DNA of 64,000 nucleotides, taken from positions 2,046,001-2,110,000 of the forward strand of contig CBDAQG010000002.1 in NCBI GenBank assembly GCA_965198995.1. Reading direction: 5' to 3'. Positions within the stretch are counted from its first letter, which is position 1. Every line of letters starts with the position of its first letter. Shown here piece after piece: positions 15,569 to 23,572 of the stretch. The translations under genes were made by a program, and so were the position numbers. The notes under the pieces were generated by a model, which had not been told where the DNA came from, made no database searches, and saw only the letters and a program-made list of their open reading frames with translations. The DNA comes from CAXMMR01 sp965198995 (lineage in GTDB: Bacteria > Pseudomonadota > Alphaproteobacteria > Acetobacterales > Acetobacteraceae).

Positions 15569-16813
15569 ATGGCCGGGAGACGTTTTGAACAGCTCCCGGT
15601 CCGAAGCATCCGGCAGGACCGACGTGCGACGGTGACGATCATCACCGCGTTTCTCGCCACGGCCCTTATCGGGTTTAGCGCGCTCGCGGTCGATGTCGGC
15701 ATCTGGAAGACAAACCAGGCCGCCATGCAGGGGGCTGCGGATCAGGCGGCCTATGCGGCCAGCTACAATATCTCTTCCAGCCCCAGCTCGGCGCAGGAAG
15801 AGGGGAAGGGAACCGCTGCCGCGAACGGCTTCGTCGACGGCGTCAACGGCACCGCGGTGACGATCAACATTCCGCCCCATAGCGGCCTCAACGTCGGGAC
15901 GGCCAACGCGATCGAGGCCATCATCACTCAGCCTCAAGCCTCATTTCTGCGTGGCGTCATCAGCAACAGCCCGGTGGTCGCGTCCGGGCGCGCGGTCGTG
16001 GTTCCGGTCACTGGTCCCACCTGCGTCATGACGCTTCAGTCGAGCGGCTACGGGATCAACGTGACGGGTTTTGGCGCCATCACCGCCAACGACTGTGACG
16101 TCTTCGACGACTCGGTGAGCTCGCAAGGCAATTGCGACGTCAAAGCTGTCGGTGCGGCGGCCGTCACGGCCTACGACGTCTTCCTGGGGCAACTCGCCTG
16201 CCCGGGGGTGGCGATCGTCCCCACTGACAAGCTCAAGGCGCCCGCGGCAGCGGCACTCGACCCCTACGCGGGCTATACGCCGCCTGCTGCGGCATCACCG
16301 TGTAAAAGCACAGGTATCTTCCTCGCCGCGGTGTTCCCCGTCACGCTCTCTACTCCAGGTACTTATTGCGGCTTTACAGTAACGGGGAACTTGACGCTGA
16401 AACTGGGTGCGCCTGGCGTCTACATTTTCACGACCGACATTAATGTCGGCGGTATCTTCTCCTTATCCGGAGGATCCAACGCCGTCACCGTCGTCATGGC
16501 ACCCGGGGCAGCGATGAACCTGCTCGGCGCTGGTTCGATAAACCTGACCGCTCCCGCGACCGGACCGACGGCCGGCATTGCGTTGTGGCTGGAGGGAAAC
16601 CAGCCGTTCAGCCTGACAGGCGTATCGTCTCTGACCATTGGCGGCGCTTTCTACGCGCCGAACTCGGCAGTGACCTTGACCGGAGCAGCAAGCAGCCCTT
16701 GCACTCAGCTTGTCGTCAATTCCCTTGCCGTCACCGGTGCCATTAACCTGCAGCACAACTGTGCGGGTTACGGCATCCAGGACGCGAGCATTGGCTACAA
16801 GCTCGCAGAATGA
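15569..16813 (+). CDS. TadG-like pilus assembly protein
   Basis: 414 residues from ATG 15569. The N-terminal Tad/TadG-like segment (QDRRATVTIITAFLATALIGFSALAVDVG, residues 18-46 in two parts) is a pseudopilin-type membrane anchor, followed by the AAMQGAADQAAYAA helix. The rest is a Gly/Ser/Thr-rich extracytoplasmic region with paired cysteines and beta-rich repeats (TGNLTLKLGAPGVYIFT, NINVGGIF-like, LTIGGAFYAPNS). It overlaps the following TadE-like gene (ATGA). Probably a minor pseudopilin or adhesive surface protein of a Flp/Tad system; no tadA/cpaF ATPase genes are in the window. Confidence 0.75.
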   Translation: MAGRRFEQLPVRSIRQDRRATVTIITAFLATALIGFSALAVDVGIWKTNQAAMQGAADQAAYAASYNISSSPSSAQEEGKGTAAANGFVDGVNGTAVTINIPPHSGLNVGTANAIEAIITQPQASFLRGVISNSPVVASGRAVVVPVTGPTCVMTLQSSGYGINVTGFGAITANDCDVFDDSVSSQGNCDVKAVGAAAVTAYDVFLGQLACPGVAIVPTDKLKAPAAAALDPYAGYTPPAAASPCKSTGIFLAAVFPVTLSTPGTYCGFTVTGNLTLKLGAPGVYIFTTDINVGGIFSLSGGSNAVTVVMAPGAAMNLLGAGSINLTAPATGPTAGIALWLEGNQPFSLTGVSSLTIGGAFYAPNSAVTLTGAASSPCTQLVVNSLAVTGAINLQHNCAGYGIQDASIGYKLAE

Positions 16814-17292
16814 GGCGCTCGTCCGACCGCCTCGCATCCATCAAGGCGATCCTCGGCGCGCGACACGGCGTCGCAGCGGTTGAGTTCGCGCTGCTGGCGC
16901 CGACGCTTGTTCTACTGCTTGCCGGTGCGGTCAGCTTCGGCGACGCGCTCCGGGTCAAGGTGGAAGTTGGCAATGCGGCCCGTGCCGGTGCGGATTGGGC
17001 TGCTCTTCAAGGCTACAATCTCTTAAAAATCCAGGCTGCCGCACAGGGCGCCACCAATCTCGGCACCAACGTCACGGTGGTCCCAGTGCTCTCCTTGGCC
17101 GAGTGCATGCAGCCAGGCAGCTCGACGCCGGTTCCGGACCCGTTGTTAACACCCTGCGCGAGCACAGGCGCGCCGCCAGGCCTTTATGTAACAGTAACGA
17201 CCAGCGTCCCTTACCAATATATCATGCCGATCGCTGGGTTGAGCATGGGCGCGGTCACGCTCAACGGCGTCGCCATAGCCCGGGTACAATAG
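16810..17292 (+). CDS. TadE-like pseudopilin
   Basis: 160 residues with the TadE pattern: a basic N-terminus, then GVAAVEFALLAPTLVLLLAGAV, where the Glu inside the hydrophobic helix (E25) is the position conserved in type IV pilin-like proteins for prepilin processing and assembly. An extracytoplasmic part with Cys pairs (ECMQPG, TPCAST) follows. The start overlaps the TadG-like gene stop. Role inferred: minor pseudopilin of a Tad/Flp-like assembly. Confidence 0.8.
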   Translation: MRRSSDRLASIKAILGARHGVAAVEFALLAPTLVLLLAGAVSFGDALRVKVEVGNAARAGADWAALQGYNLLKIQAAAQGATNLGTNVTVVPVLSLAECMQPGSSTPVPDPLLTPCASTGAPPGLYVTVTTSVPYQYIMPIAGLSMGAVTLNGVAIARVQ

Positions 17293-17347
17293 CCATCATG
17301 AGGAGTGATGCCGTGCAAGACCTTTTTGACTGGCAGATGGCGAGACC

Positions 17348-17719
17348 ATGACGCTCTACGGCGTCGCCCGTAGGCTGCAGTCGCGCGCCGGCACGACGGC
17401 GGTGGAGTTCGCCCTGCTGGCGCTCCCGTTCCTGCTCCTCGTCACCGGGATCATGGATGCCAGCCGACTGGTCTGGACCAACTTCTCGCTCCAGTTCGCC
17501 GTGGAGGCGGCAGCGCGGTGCACGGCAGTCACCACGACGACCTGTGGACCACAAGCGATGACGGCGCCCGGCGCCGCAACCTTCACCTACAACGCCACCG
17601 CGTCCTGCGGCGCCAGCATCACCGGCAGTCAGGTATCGGGAACGATGCCGTTCTTTTTCACGGTGACGGGGTTCCCCGTGTCGGTCACGCTGAACGCTAT
17701 GTCGTGCCGACCGACGTAG
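17348..17719 (+). CDS. TadE-like pseudopilin
   Basis: 123 residues, beginning MTLYGVARRLQSRAGTTAVEFALLALPFLLL, a second TadE signature with the in-helix Glu (E21). Short C-terminal domain with four Cys (RCTAV, TTCGPQ, ASCGAS, MSCRPT) likely paired in the periplasm. It lies 55 bases after the first TadE-like gene, so the three Tad-type genes form one operon. 17720-17934 downstream holds no supported gene. Confidence 0.78.
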   Translation: MTLYGVARRLQSRAGTTAVEFALLALPFLLLVTGIMDASRLVWTNFSLQFAVEAAARCTAVTTTTCGPQAMTAPGAATFTYNATASCGASITGSQVSGTMPFFFTVTGFPVSVTLNAMSCRPT

Positions 17720-17934
17720 CGCATCGGTCAAGTTTGACGCCGGCAGGATGCCGGTTCGCACGCGATGTTGCCCGCAATCAGGCTGAGCCCGGACGTGACG
17801 CGTTCCAGGTGAGAGCAGGGGCCAAGCCCGAGCGCTGACAGCGACCTGATGTCTGGCCGGGTATGGGGCTGGCTTTCCTCCACCCGCGTCACGCGCTAAA
17901 GCCGGTGCCTCCGGTTCCGGGCCTCCGTCACCCC

Positions 17935-18489
17935 ATGATCCTGCTGCGCCACGGCCAGAGCGAGTTCAACCGCCAGTTCACCCTGACCCGGCGCGATCCC
18001 GGCATCAAGGACCCGGACCTGACCGAGCTCGGCCGCGCCCAGGCCGAGCAGGCCGCCCTGCGCCTCGACGACCTGGACCTGCGGCGCTGCATCGTCTCGC
18101 CCTACACCCGCGCGTTGCAGACTGCCGCCCCGATCGTAGCCCGGCGCGGCCTGCCGGTGACCGTCGACCCGCGGGTGCGCGAGCGCTACGCCTTCGTCTG
18201 CGACGTCGGCAGCCCGCGCGCCCGGCTCCAGGCGAGCTGGCCCGGGCACGACTTCGCCGCCATCGACGAGGTTTGGTGGCCGGACGCCCGCGAGGCCGAG
18301 GACGGCGTGATCGCCCGCGCCGGCGCCTTCCGCCGCGAGATGGCGGCGCGCGAGGATTGGCGGCACACGCTGGTCGTCAGCCACTGGGGCTTCCTGCTGG
18401 CGCTCAGCGGCACCAGCCTGCAGAACGGCGACTGGATGCGCTACGACCCCAACACGCCGGCGCCCAGCGAAATCATCTGGCGCCCATAG
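17935..18489 (+). CDS. Histidine phosphatase superfamily protein (phosphoglycerate mutase-like)
   Basis: 184 residues from ATG 17935. The catalytic motif LRHGQSEFN (residues 4-12) carries the phospho-acceptor His. The second Arg lies in SPYTRALQTA, a Glu/Arg-rich RVRERYAFVCD segment follows, and the second His is in VVSHWGF. A start at 17863 is possible but would add 24 residues with no family resemblance. Members dephosphorylate diverse small molecules or proteins; the sequence does not fix the substrate. It sits alone between the Tad genes and secB. Confidence 0.85.
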   Translation: MILLRHGQSEFNRQFTLTRRDPGIKDPDLTELGRAQAEQAALRLDDLDLRRCIVSPYTRALQTAAPIVARRGLPVTVDPRVRERYAFVCDVGSPRARLQASWPGHDFAAIDEVWWPDAREAEDGVIARAGAFRREMAAREDWRHTLVVSHWGFLLALSGTSLQNGDWMRYDPNTPAPSEIIWRP

Positions 18490-18581
18490 CGGCACGTCAC
18501 CGGCGGCAACCGCACGCTGGTAGCGCCCCGGCAGACGGCATGCTACCCGCGCCGCCATCACCGAGCGAGGGAGACCACCCG

Positions 18582-19094
18582 ATGTCCGAAAGCACCAAGG
18601 CGCCGAGCGCGCCGATCGCCGAGGGACAGCCGCTCCCCCCGCTCACCGTCAACGTGCAGTACGTCAAGGACCTCTCCTTCGAAGTCCCCTCAGGGCCGGA
18701 GATCTTCGCCAGCCTGCGCAGCGCCCCGCAGGTGCAGATCAACCTCGATGTCCAGGCGCGTCGGCTGCAGGACGGCCAGAACGTCTTCGAAGTGGTGCTG
18801 TCGGTGCGCGCCGAGGCCACCGAGCCGCCCAGCAACGGCGCCGCCGGACGCCCGGTGTTCATCGCCGAACTCGCCTATGCCGGGATCTTCACCATCGCCA
18901 ACGTGCCGGATGACACGATCGAGCCGATGCTGCTGATCGAGTGCCCGCGGCTGCTGTTCCCCTTCGCCCGCAGCATCATCTCCGACGTGACGCGCGAAGG
19001 CGGCTTCCCCGCCGTGCTACTGCAGCCGATCGACTTCATCGCCCTGTGGCAGCAGCGCCGACAGCAGGCGGCCAGCAGCGCCGCCGTCAACTGA
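18582..19094 (+). CDS. secB: Protein-export chaperone SecB
   Basis: Cytosolic tetrameric chaperone that keeps preproteins unfolded and delivers them to SecA. 170 residues from ATG 18582, preceded by GAGGGAG. Family features are VQYVKDLSFEVPS, the QINLDVQARRL strand, VFIAELAYAGIF, the CPRLLFPFARSIISDVTREGGFP core (in parts, about residues 123-145) and PIDFIALW near the end. The Thr/Ala-rich first 20 residues are variable, as usual. Confidence 0.96.
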   Translation: MSESTKAPSAPIAEGQPLPPLTVNVQYVKDLSFEVPSGPEIFASLRSAPQVQINLDVQARRLQDGQNVFEVVLSVRAEATEPPSNGAAGRPVFIAELAYAGIFTIANVPDDTIEPMLLIECPRLLFPFARSIISDVTREGGFPAVLLQPIDFIALWQQRRQQAASSAAVN

Positions 19095-19242
19095 GGCAAG
19101 GCCCGGGGGCCTTGCCCCCTGGATCCCAGCAAAGGCGAAGCCGTTAGCCTAGATCGGAGGCGGGCCTGGCGCCGCCCCCAGCCTCGGGACCGATCGCACA
19201 CGTGCGATGGGCGCCCGGTCCAGGGCAGAGCCCTGGCCTTCC
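19095..19242. repeat. Family A element, degenerate copy
   Basis: Left end AAGGCCCGGGGGCCTTGCCCCCTGG is diverged. AGGCGAAGCC appears at 19133-19142, a GGCGCC-centred hairpin and a CGATCGCACA/TGTGCGATGG-like palindrome follow, and the right end CCAGGGC-AGA-GCCCTGG-CCTTCC is intact. It fills the secB/hemY junction and touches the hemY stop codon. Confidence 0.7.
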
Positions 19243-20519
19243 TACCCCTGAGCCAAAGCCGGCACGACGGTCGCCCGAGGCGTCCCCGTCCACTCGATCC
19301 GTCCCGCCGCCTGGCACGCCACGCAGGCTGGCGCCCAGGCGCTGCTGGTGGCGCCGCACTGCCCGCAGCGCCAGCTCGGGTCGGGCGCCGCCGCCGCCGC
19401 GTCGCGCAGCGCCGCCCGGGTATCGCCGCCATCCGCCTCGGCGATGTCGGCGAGCAGCACGTGCAGCCGCCGCTGGTCGAGCCCGGCGGCCAGCGCCCGG
19501 CTCGCGTGCCGTCGCGCCTCGCCGCTCAGCCCCGCCTCCAGCGACAGCCGGCCGAGCAGCAACTGGCTCTCCGGATGGTCCTCGTTCGGCTTGACGAACT
19601 CCTGGGCGCTGCGTAGCCGGTCCATCGGGCTCGCGATCTCGGCCAAAGCGAGCGTCGCGAGGTCAGGCTGCGGCGCCCGCGCCCAGGCCCTGGCGAGCAC
19701 GGCGCGGGCGCGCCGGGCGCGGCCGGCGGTGCGCAGCCGCCGCGCATAGAGCAGCGCTGCCGGCGCCAGCGCCGGGTCGATCGCGACCGCCTGCTTGGCG
19801 AGCGCGAGCGAGCGGCGGGCGTCCGGCTCCGCCTCAGCGGCGGCGAGCGCATAGGCGGCACGCACCGGTGCCGGCGCGTCGGGTGCCGCCCGGGTGAGCT
19901 GCAGCGCCTCGTCCCAATGCTGGTTGCGCGCGGCGAGGCGGGCGCGCTCCTCGGCCAGCCATGGGGTGCGCGGCCGCGCCGCCTCGGCGCGGCGGGCGAG
20001 CACCGCGGCCTCCTGCCAATCCTCGCGCGCCACCGCCCGGCGGAACAGGCCGCGCAGGCCGATGAAGGCGGCGTCGCGCCGCTCGGCCAGCAGGGCGTAG
20101 GCGCCCGCCACCTCGTCGTCGCGCTCGGCCACCTGGCCGGCCGAGGCAGCGAGCAGCAGCGTCTGCGGCGTGTCGCCAAGCAGGCGGCGGGCGCGCGCCG
20201 CCTCCAGCCGGCTCGCATCGGCATCGCGCGCCGCCAGCGCCACCAGCGCGCCGGTCACCGCCTGGTCGCCGCGCCGCCGCGCCCGCGCCGCCGCCCCGCG
20301 CCGCAGCCGCCGCGGCAGGCCGATCAGCAGCGCCACCAGCCGGCCAAGCCCACCGAGCAGGCCGACCAGGACCACCAGCGACACCACCGCCAGCGGCATC
20401 GGCATCTGCACCGTCACCCCCTGCACCTCGAGCGCGAAGCTGCCCGGCAGGCTGGCCACCAGCCAGGCGAGCGCCAGCACGACCGCGCCGGCGATCAGGG
20501 CGGCGAGCACGCGCCCCAT
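19242..20519 (-). CDS. hemY: HemY-like membrane protein with TPR region
   Basis: 425 residues with two N-terminal membrane helices (about 4-24 and 43-66) and a long alpha-helical region of tetratricopeptide-like repeats (about 90-370; for example RAAYALAAAEAEPDARRSL and ALLYARRLRTAGRARRA). A C-terminal zinc-ribbon-like pair CGQCG...CVAC follows. This HemY (not protoporphyrinogen oxidase) is an inner-membrane protein of the heme gene cluster, thought to scaffold heme biosynthesis. The start overlaps the upstream gene stop (TGATG). Confidence 0.87.
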   Translation of the reverse strand: MGRVLAALIAGAVVLALAWLVASLPGSFALEVQGVTVQMPMPLAVVSLVVLVGLLGGLGRLVALLIGLPRRLRRGAAARARRRGDQAVTGALVALAARDADASRLEAARARRLLGDTPQTLLLAASAGQVAERDDEVAGAYALLAERRDAAFIGLRGLFRRAVAREDWQEAAVLARRAEAARPRTPWLAEERARLAARNQHWDEALQLTRAAPDAPAPVRAAYALAAAEAEPDARRSLALAKQAVAIDPALAPAALLYARRLRTAGRARRARAVLARAWARAPQPDLATLALAEIASPMDRLRSAQEFVKPNEDHPESQLLLGRLSLEAGLSGEARRHASRALAAGLDQRRLHVLLADIAEADGGDTRAALRDAAAAAPDPSWRCGQCGATSSAWAPACVACQAAGRIEWTGTPRATVVPALAQG

Positions 20520-21826
20520 CAGCCCTGGGCCTCCAGCCCGGTGAGCGCGGCGCGGGCGTCGAGCAGGCCGCGCGCCTGCGCCAGCCAGTCCTGCAGCGGT
20601 GCGGCCGCTTCCGGCGGCAGTTGCGACAGCGTCGCGACCGTGCCGGCCAGGTCGCCCGCATCCAGCGTCGCCTGGGCATGCGCCAGCAGACCGGCGGCAG
20701 GGTTGCCGACAATCACATGGTCGCCCTGGCGGATGGTGATGACGCCCTGCATGCGCCCCCAGACGCGGCGCCAGAAGCCGCGTCCGTCAGCCGTCGGCCG
20801 GGCCGCTCCGTTCGCCGCCTCGGCCAACGCCGGAAACGCCAGCCGCAGCCCCGCCTCGCTCGGCGGCGCCACCGTCGCGTAGCGGGCCAATGCCGCGGGC
20901 GCGCCGTCGATCGCGCCCACCGGCTGGCCGAGCCGGAGCGATGCCGAGGCCTCCTGCAGCCGCGCCAGCCGCTCGGTCCGGCCGGCGAGCCCGGCCAGCG
21001 CCGTCTGCGCCTGCTCGGCCTTGGCGAGCCGATCTCCCAACGCCGCGATCGCCGCCTTCTGGGCGTCGATCAGCCGCGCCGTCTCGAGGCTGCTGGCGTT
21101 GCTGTCGCCCTGCTGCCGGGCCGCCAGCGCGTCCTGCCGGGCGGCCACCTGGTCGAGCCGGGCCGCAATCACCGCGAGGTCGGCGCTGCTGACGGCGGGC
21201 GGCGCCGGTGGGGCCGGCGTCGGTGCGGGCGGCGGTGCGGGCGGGGGCGCGGCGGCTGGCGGCGGCGCGGCCGGCAAAGGTGCCGCCGGCAGGGCGACCG
21301 GCGCCGGCGCCTGCTCCAGCTTGGCGACACGCTGGGTCAGGCTGGCGACGCTGCCATCCAGCGCCATGATGCGAGTGGCAAGCTCCGGGTTCGGCGTCGA
21401 CCACACATAGGCGAGCCCTGCCGCCAGCAGGCCGGACAGCAGCAGCGTCAGCACCAGCGCCGCGATGCCGGCACGCGAGCCGCCACTGGAGCCTGGACGG
21501 CCGCCATCGCCTCGACCCTGCACCGGCACGTCCTGGCCCGACCGCACGCCACGTCCGGCCGCGCTGTCCGTCGAGGTGGATGACGGACGCGGCGGCTGGC
21601 GCATCCGCCCGCTCGCTGCCGCCGACGACGCGGCAGACGACAATGTCGGCGGCGACGCATCCGGCGCGAACGTCGATTGCACCGACGCGGATGGCGCCGG
21701 CGCGGGCGGCGCCGACGCGGGCGGTGTTGCTGCCGGCACCGGAGCCGCAGCCGGCACGGGCGCGTCCGAAGCAGAAGAGGCGGCCGGTGGCGCCGGTGGC
21801 AGCGGCTCGGCGTCGGTGTCGCTCAT
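20519..21826 (-). CDS. Mic60/mitofilin-like inner-membrane protein
   Basis: 435 residues. A long Pro/Ala/Ser-rich N-terminal region (1-115) is followed by one membrane helix (about 118-140), a coiled coil (about 150-170 and 225-300, with a Pro/Ala insert between) and a C-terminal domain (about 340-435) ending in helices with GDLAGTVATLSQLP. Alphaproteobacterial Mic60 homologues lie in the hem operon beside hemY and shape intracytoplasmic membranes, and this order matches. The ATG overlaps the hemD stop (ATGA) and the stop overlaps the hemY start. The assignment rests on architecture and synteny more than on identity. Confidence 0.78.
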   Translation of the reverse strand: MSDTDAEPLPPAPPAASSASDAPVPAAAPVPAATPPASAPPAPAPSASVQSTFAPDASPPTLSSAASSAAASGRMRQPPRPSSTSTDSAAGRGVRSGQDVPVQGRGDGGRPGSSGGSRAGIAALVLTLLLSGLLAAGLAYVWSTPNPELATRIMALDGSVASLTQRVAKLEQAPAPVALPAAPLPAAPPPAAAPPPAPPPAPTPAPPAPPAVSSADLAVIAARLDQVAARQDALAARQQGDSNASSLETARLIDAQKAAIAALGDRLAKAEQAQTALAGLAGRTERLARLQEASASLRLGQPVGAIDGAPAALARYATVAPPSEAGLRLAFPALAEAANGAARPTADGRGFWRRVWGRMQGVITIRQGDHVIVGNPAAGLLAHAQATLDAGDLAGTVATLSQLPPEAAAPLQDWLAQARGLLDARAALTGLEAQG

Positions 21827-22272
21827 AGCAGGCTCAGCACCTCGTCCAAGGTCGGATGGCGCGCGACGCTGAGGCGGCGCCAGGGCAGCCCATGTAGCGC
21901 CTGCCCGGCCGGCGCGCCAATCGCCACCGCCACGCTCGAGGCGAGGCACGGCGCCAGCGCCACGGGCAGCAGCCGCACGAACGCCCGCGCCGTCTCCGCC
22001 GACAGAAACAGCGCCCCGTGCAGCCCGGCCGCGATCGCCGCCGCCGCCGCCGCCGGCAGCGCCTCGACCGGCTCGGCGGCATACGCATCCTGCCGCCGCA
22101 CCTCGAACCCGACGGCGACCAGGGCGGCGGCAAGACCCGCCCCCTGCCCCGCCCCGCTCGCCAGCAGCAGCGGGCCGCCGGCCGGGTCGCACACCCGGCC
22201 CACCAGCCGCACCAGCGCCCCGGCGTCGCCCGACGCGCTCAGCACGTCGGCATCCGAACGGGTCACCAGCAC
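21823..22272 (-). CDS. hemD: Uroporphyrinogen-III synthase, strongly shortened
   Basis: Only 149 codons from GTG 22272, against roughly 230-260 for HemD proteins. The first strand (VLVTR) is joined directly to a segment like mid-protein HemD (SDADVLSASGDAGALVRLV), followed by a normal C-terminal part: GPLLLASGAGQG...LVAVGFEVRRQDAYAAEP...GALFLSAETARAFV...AIGAPAGQAL. About 90-100 residues after the first strand are missing, which removes one lobe's core. The gene starts 10 bases after hemC and overlaps mic60. It should close the tetrapyrrole ring with D-ring inversion; whether this form works is doubtful. Confidence 0.75.
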   Translation of the reverse strand: MLVTRSDADVLSASGDAGALVRLVGRVCDPAGGPLLLASGAGQGAGLAAALVAVGFEVRRQDAYAAEPVEALPAAAAAAIAAGLHGALFLSAETARAFVRLLPVALAPCLASSVAVAIGAPAGQALHGLPWRRLSVARHPTLDEVLSLL

Positions 22273-22282
22273 CGCAGGCCGC

Positions 22283-23320
22283 TCAGCTCGGATCGATCGC
22301 CTCGAACATGTCGGCGGCGAAGATGTCGTCCGGGCTGTCCGCCCGCAGCGAGTGCCCGAGCGCGAGCCCAAGCGGGCCGGCGCCCGTCGCCTCGCCGCGC
22401 AGCGACCGCTTGAGCAGGAACGAGCCGTCCTCGCGCGCCACCAGCCCCACCAGATGCAGCGAGCCGTCCGGCAACACCCGCGCATAGCCGCCGATCGGCG
22501 TCCGGCACGAGCCGTCCAGCGCCGCCAGCATCGCCCGCTCGGCGGTCGCCACGGCGCGCGACATCGGGTCCTCGATGCCGGCCAGCAGCTCGTGCAGCTC
22601 GGTGTCATCCTCGCGCACCGTCACCCCCACGATCCCCTGGCACGCCGACGGCACCATCGATTCCGGATCCAGCACCGCCGCCGCATGGTGCGCGAGCCCG
22701 AGCCGCTTCAGCCCGGCCAGCGCCAGCAGCGTCGCGTCGCACCGCCCGGCGGCGAGATGGGCGAGCCGCGTCTGCACGTTGCCCCGCATCAGCACCATGC
22801 GCAGGTCCGGCCGCGCGTGCAGCAGCTGCGCCTGGCGCCGCAGCGAGGCGGTGCCGATCACCGCGCCGTCCGGCAGCGCGGCCAGCGGATTGCCCGGATC
22901 AAGCGGCGGCGCACCGGGCGCCAGCACGATCACGTCGCGCGCATCCTCCCGCTGCAGCGTGCAGGCGAGCACGATGCCGGGCGGCAGCGCCGTTTCGAGA
23001 TCCTTCAGGCTATGCACCGCGAAGTCGATCCGGCGGTCGCGCAGCGCCTGGTGGATCTCCTTGGCGAACAACCCCTTGCCGCCGATCTCGGCCAGCCGGC
23101 GGTCCTGCACCGCGTCGCCGGTGGTGCGGATCAGATGCTCCTCGAACACCTCCATGCCACGCAGCACCGGGCAGAAGCCGCGCAACCGCTCCAGGAAGTG
23201 CCGGGTCTGCCATAACGCCAGCGGCGAGCCGCGCGTGCCGACGCGCAGCGGCAGGTCACGCCGATGCGGCGGCGGGCGAAGCGCCACCAGGGCCAGGGCG
23301 GGAGTAGGCAGGTCGGCCAT
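22283..23320 (-). CDS. hemC: Porphobilinogen deaminase (hydroxymethylbilane synthase)
   Basis: Polymerises four porphobilinogens to hydroxymethylbilane, the substrate of HemD. 345 residues from ATG 23320. RVGTRGSPLALWQ, GGKGLFAKEI, AVHSLKD, GTASLRRQAQL and the dipyrromethane-cofactor loop DGSCRTPIGGYA (Cys272) are all present. The frame stays open upstream into a family A repeat, but ATG 23320 gives the standard N-terminus. First gene of hemC-hemD-mic60-hemY, divergent from tsaD. Confidence 0.96.
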   Translation of the reverse strand: MADLPTPALALVALRPPPHRRDLPLRVGTRGSPLALWQTRHFLERLRGFCPVLRGMEVFEEHLIRTTGDAVQDRRLAEIGGKGLFAKEIHQALRDRRIDFAVHSLKDLETALPPGIVLACTLQREDARDVIVLAPGAPPLDPGNPLAALPDGAVIGTASLRRQAQLLHARPDLRMVLMRGNVQTRLAHLAAGRCDATLLALAGLKRLGLAHHAAAVLDPESMVPSACQGIVGVTVREDDTELHELLAGIEDPMSRAVATAERAMLAALDGSCRTPIGGYARVLPDGSLHLVGLVAREDGSFLLKRSLRGEATGAGPLGLALGHSLRADSPDDIFAADMFEAIDPS

Positions 23321-23350
23321 TAGGCCGTAGGTATGACCGCAGGGCGCAAA

Positions 23351-23568
23351 AAGGAAGGCAAGGGGCTTTCCCTCCGTGAGCCTTTCCAACTGCGCTGCGC
23401 GCAGTCGGAACCTTTGGCTCGCTCCGCCCCTTGACCTCATCAAAGGCGGGGCCTTTGAAAACCATTTCTGATCGATGACCCACGCGCGAGATCCCCAGCG
23501 TGGGAGCAAACGGATGGAGGTCTGGGGCCTCAGGCCCCAGCGGGTCCAGGGCAGAGCCCTGGCCTTCC
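23351..23568 (-). repeat. Family A element, full-length, reversed orientation, nested palindrome
   Basis: Read on the minus strand it has the same plan as the other full copies: a CCAGGGC-TCT-GCCCTGG end, CTGGGGCC-TGA-GGCCCCAG, a spacer, an AAAGGC...GCCTTT-like part, and a far end whose loop holds the GTGAGCC...GGCTCGC palindrome (about 23374-23420). It occupies the whole divergent hemC/tsaD promoter region and ends 4 bases before the tsaD ATG. Confidence 0.83.
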
Positions 23569-23572
23569 TCTG

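Noticed and set aside
17720..17934. N-terminal extension of the histidine phosphatase or a separate small gene
   Set aside because: The residues before MILLRHGQ do not resemble the family and no ribosome-binding site supports the upstream ATG.
23321..23509. Longer HemC with 63 extra N-terminal residues
   Set aside because: The extension is translated from the family A element and lies before the standard MADLP...RVGTRGSPLA start.
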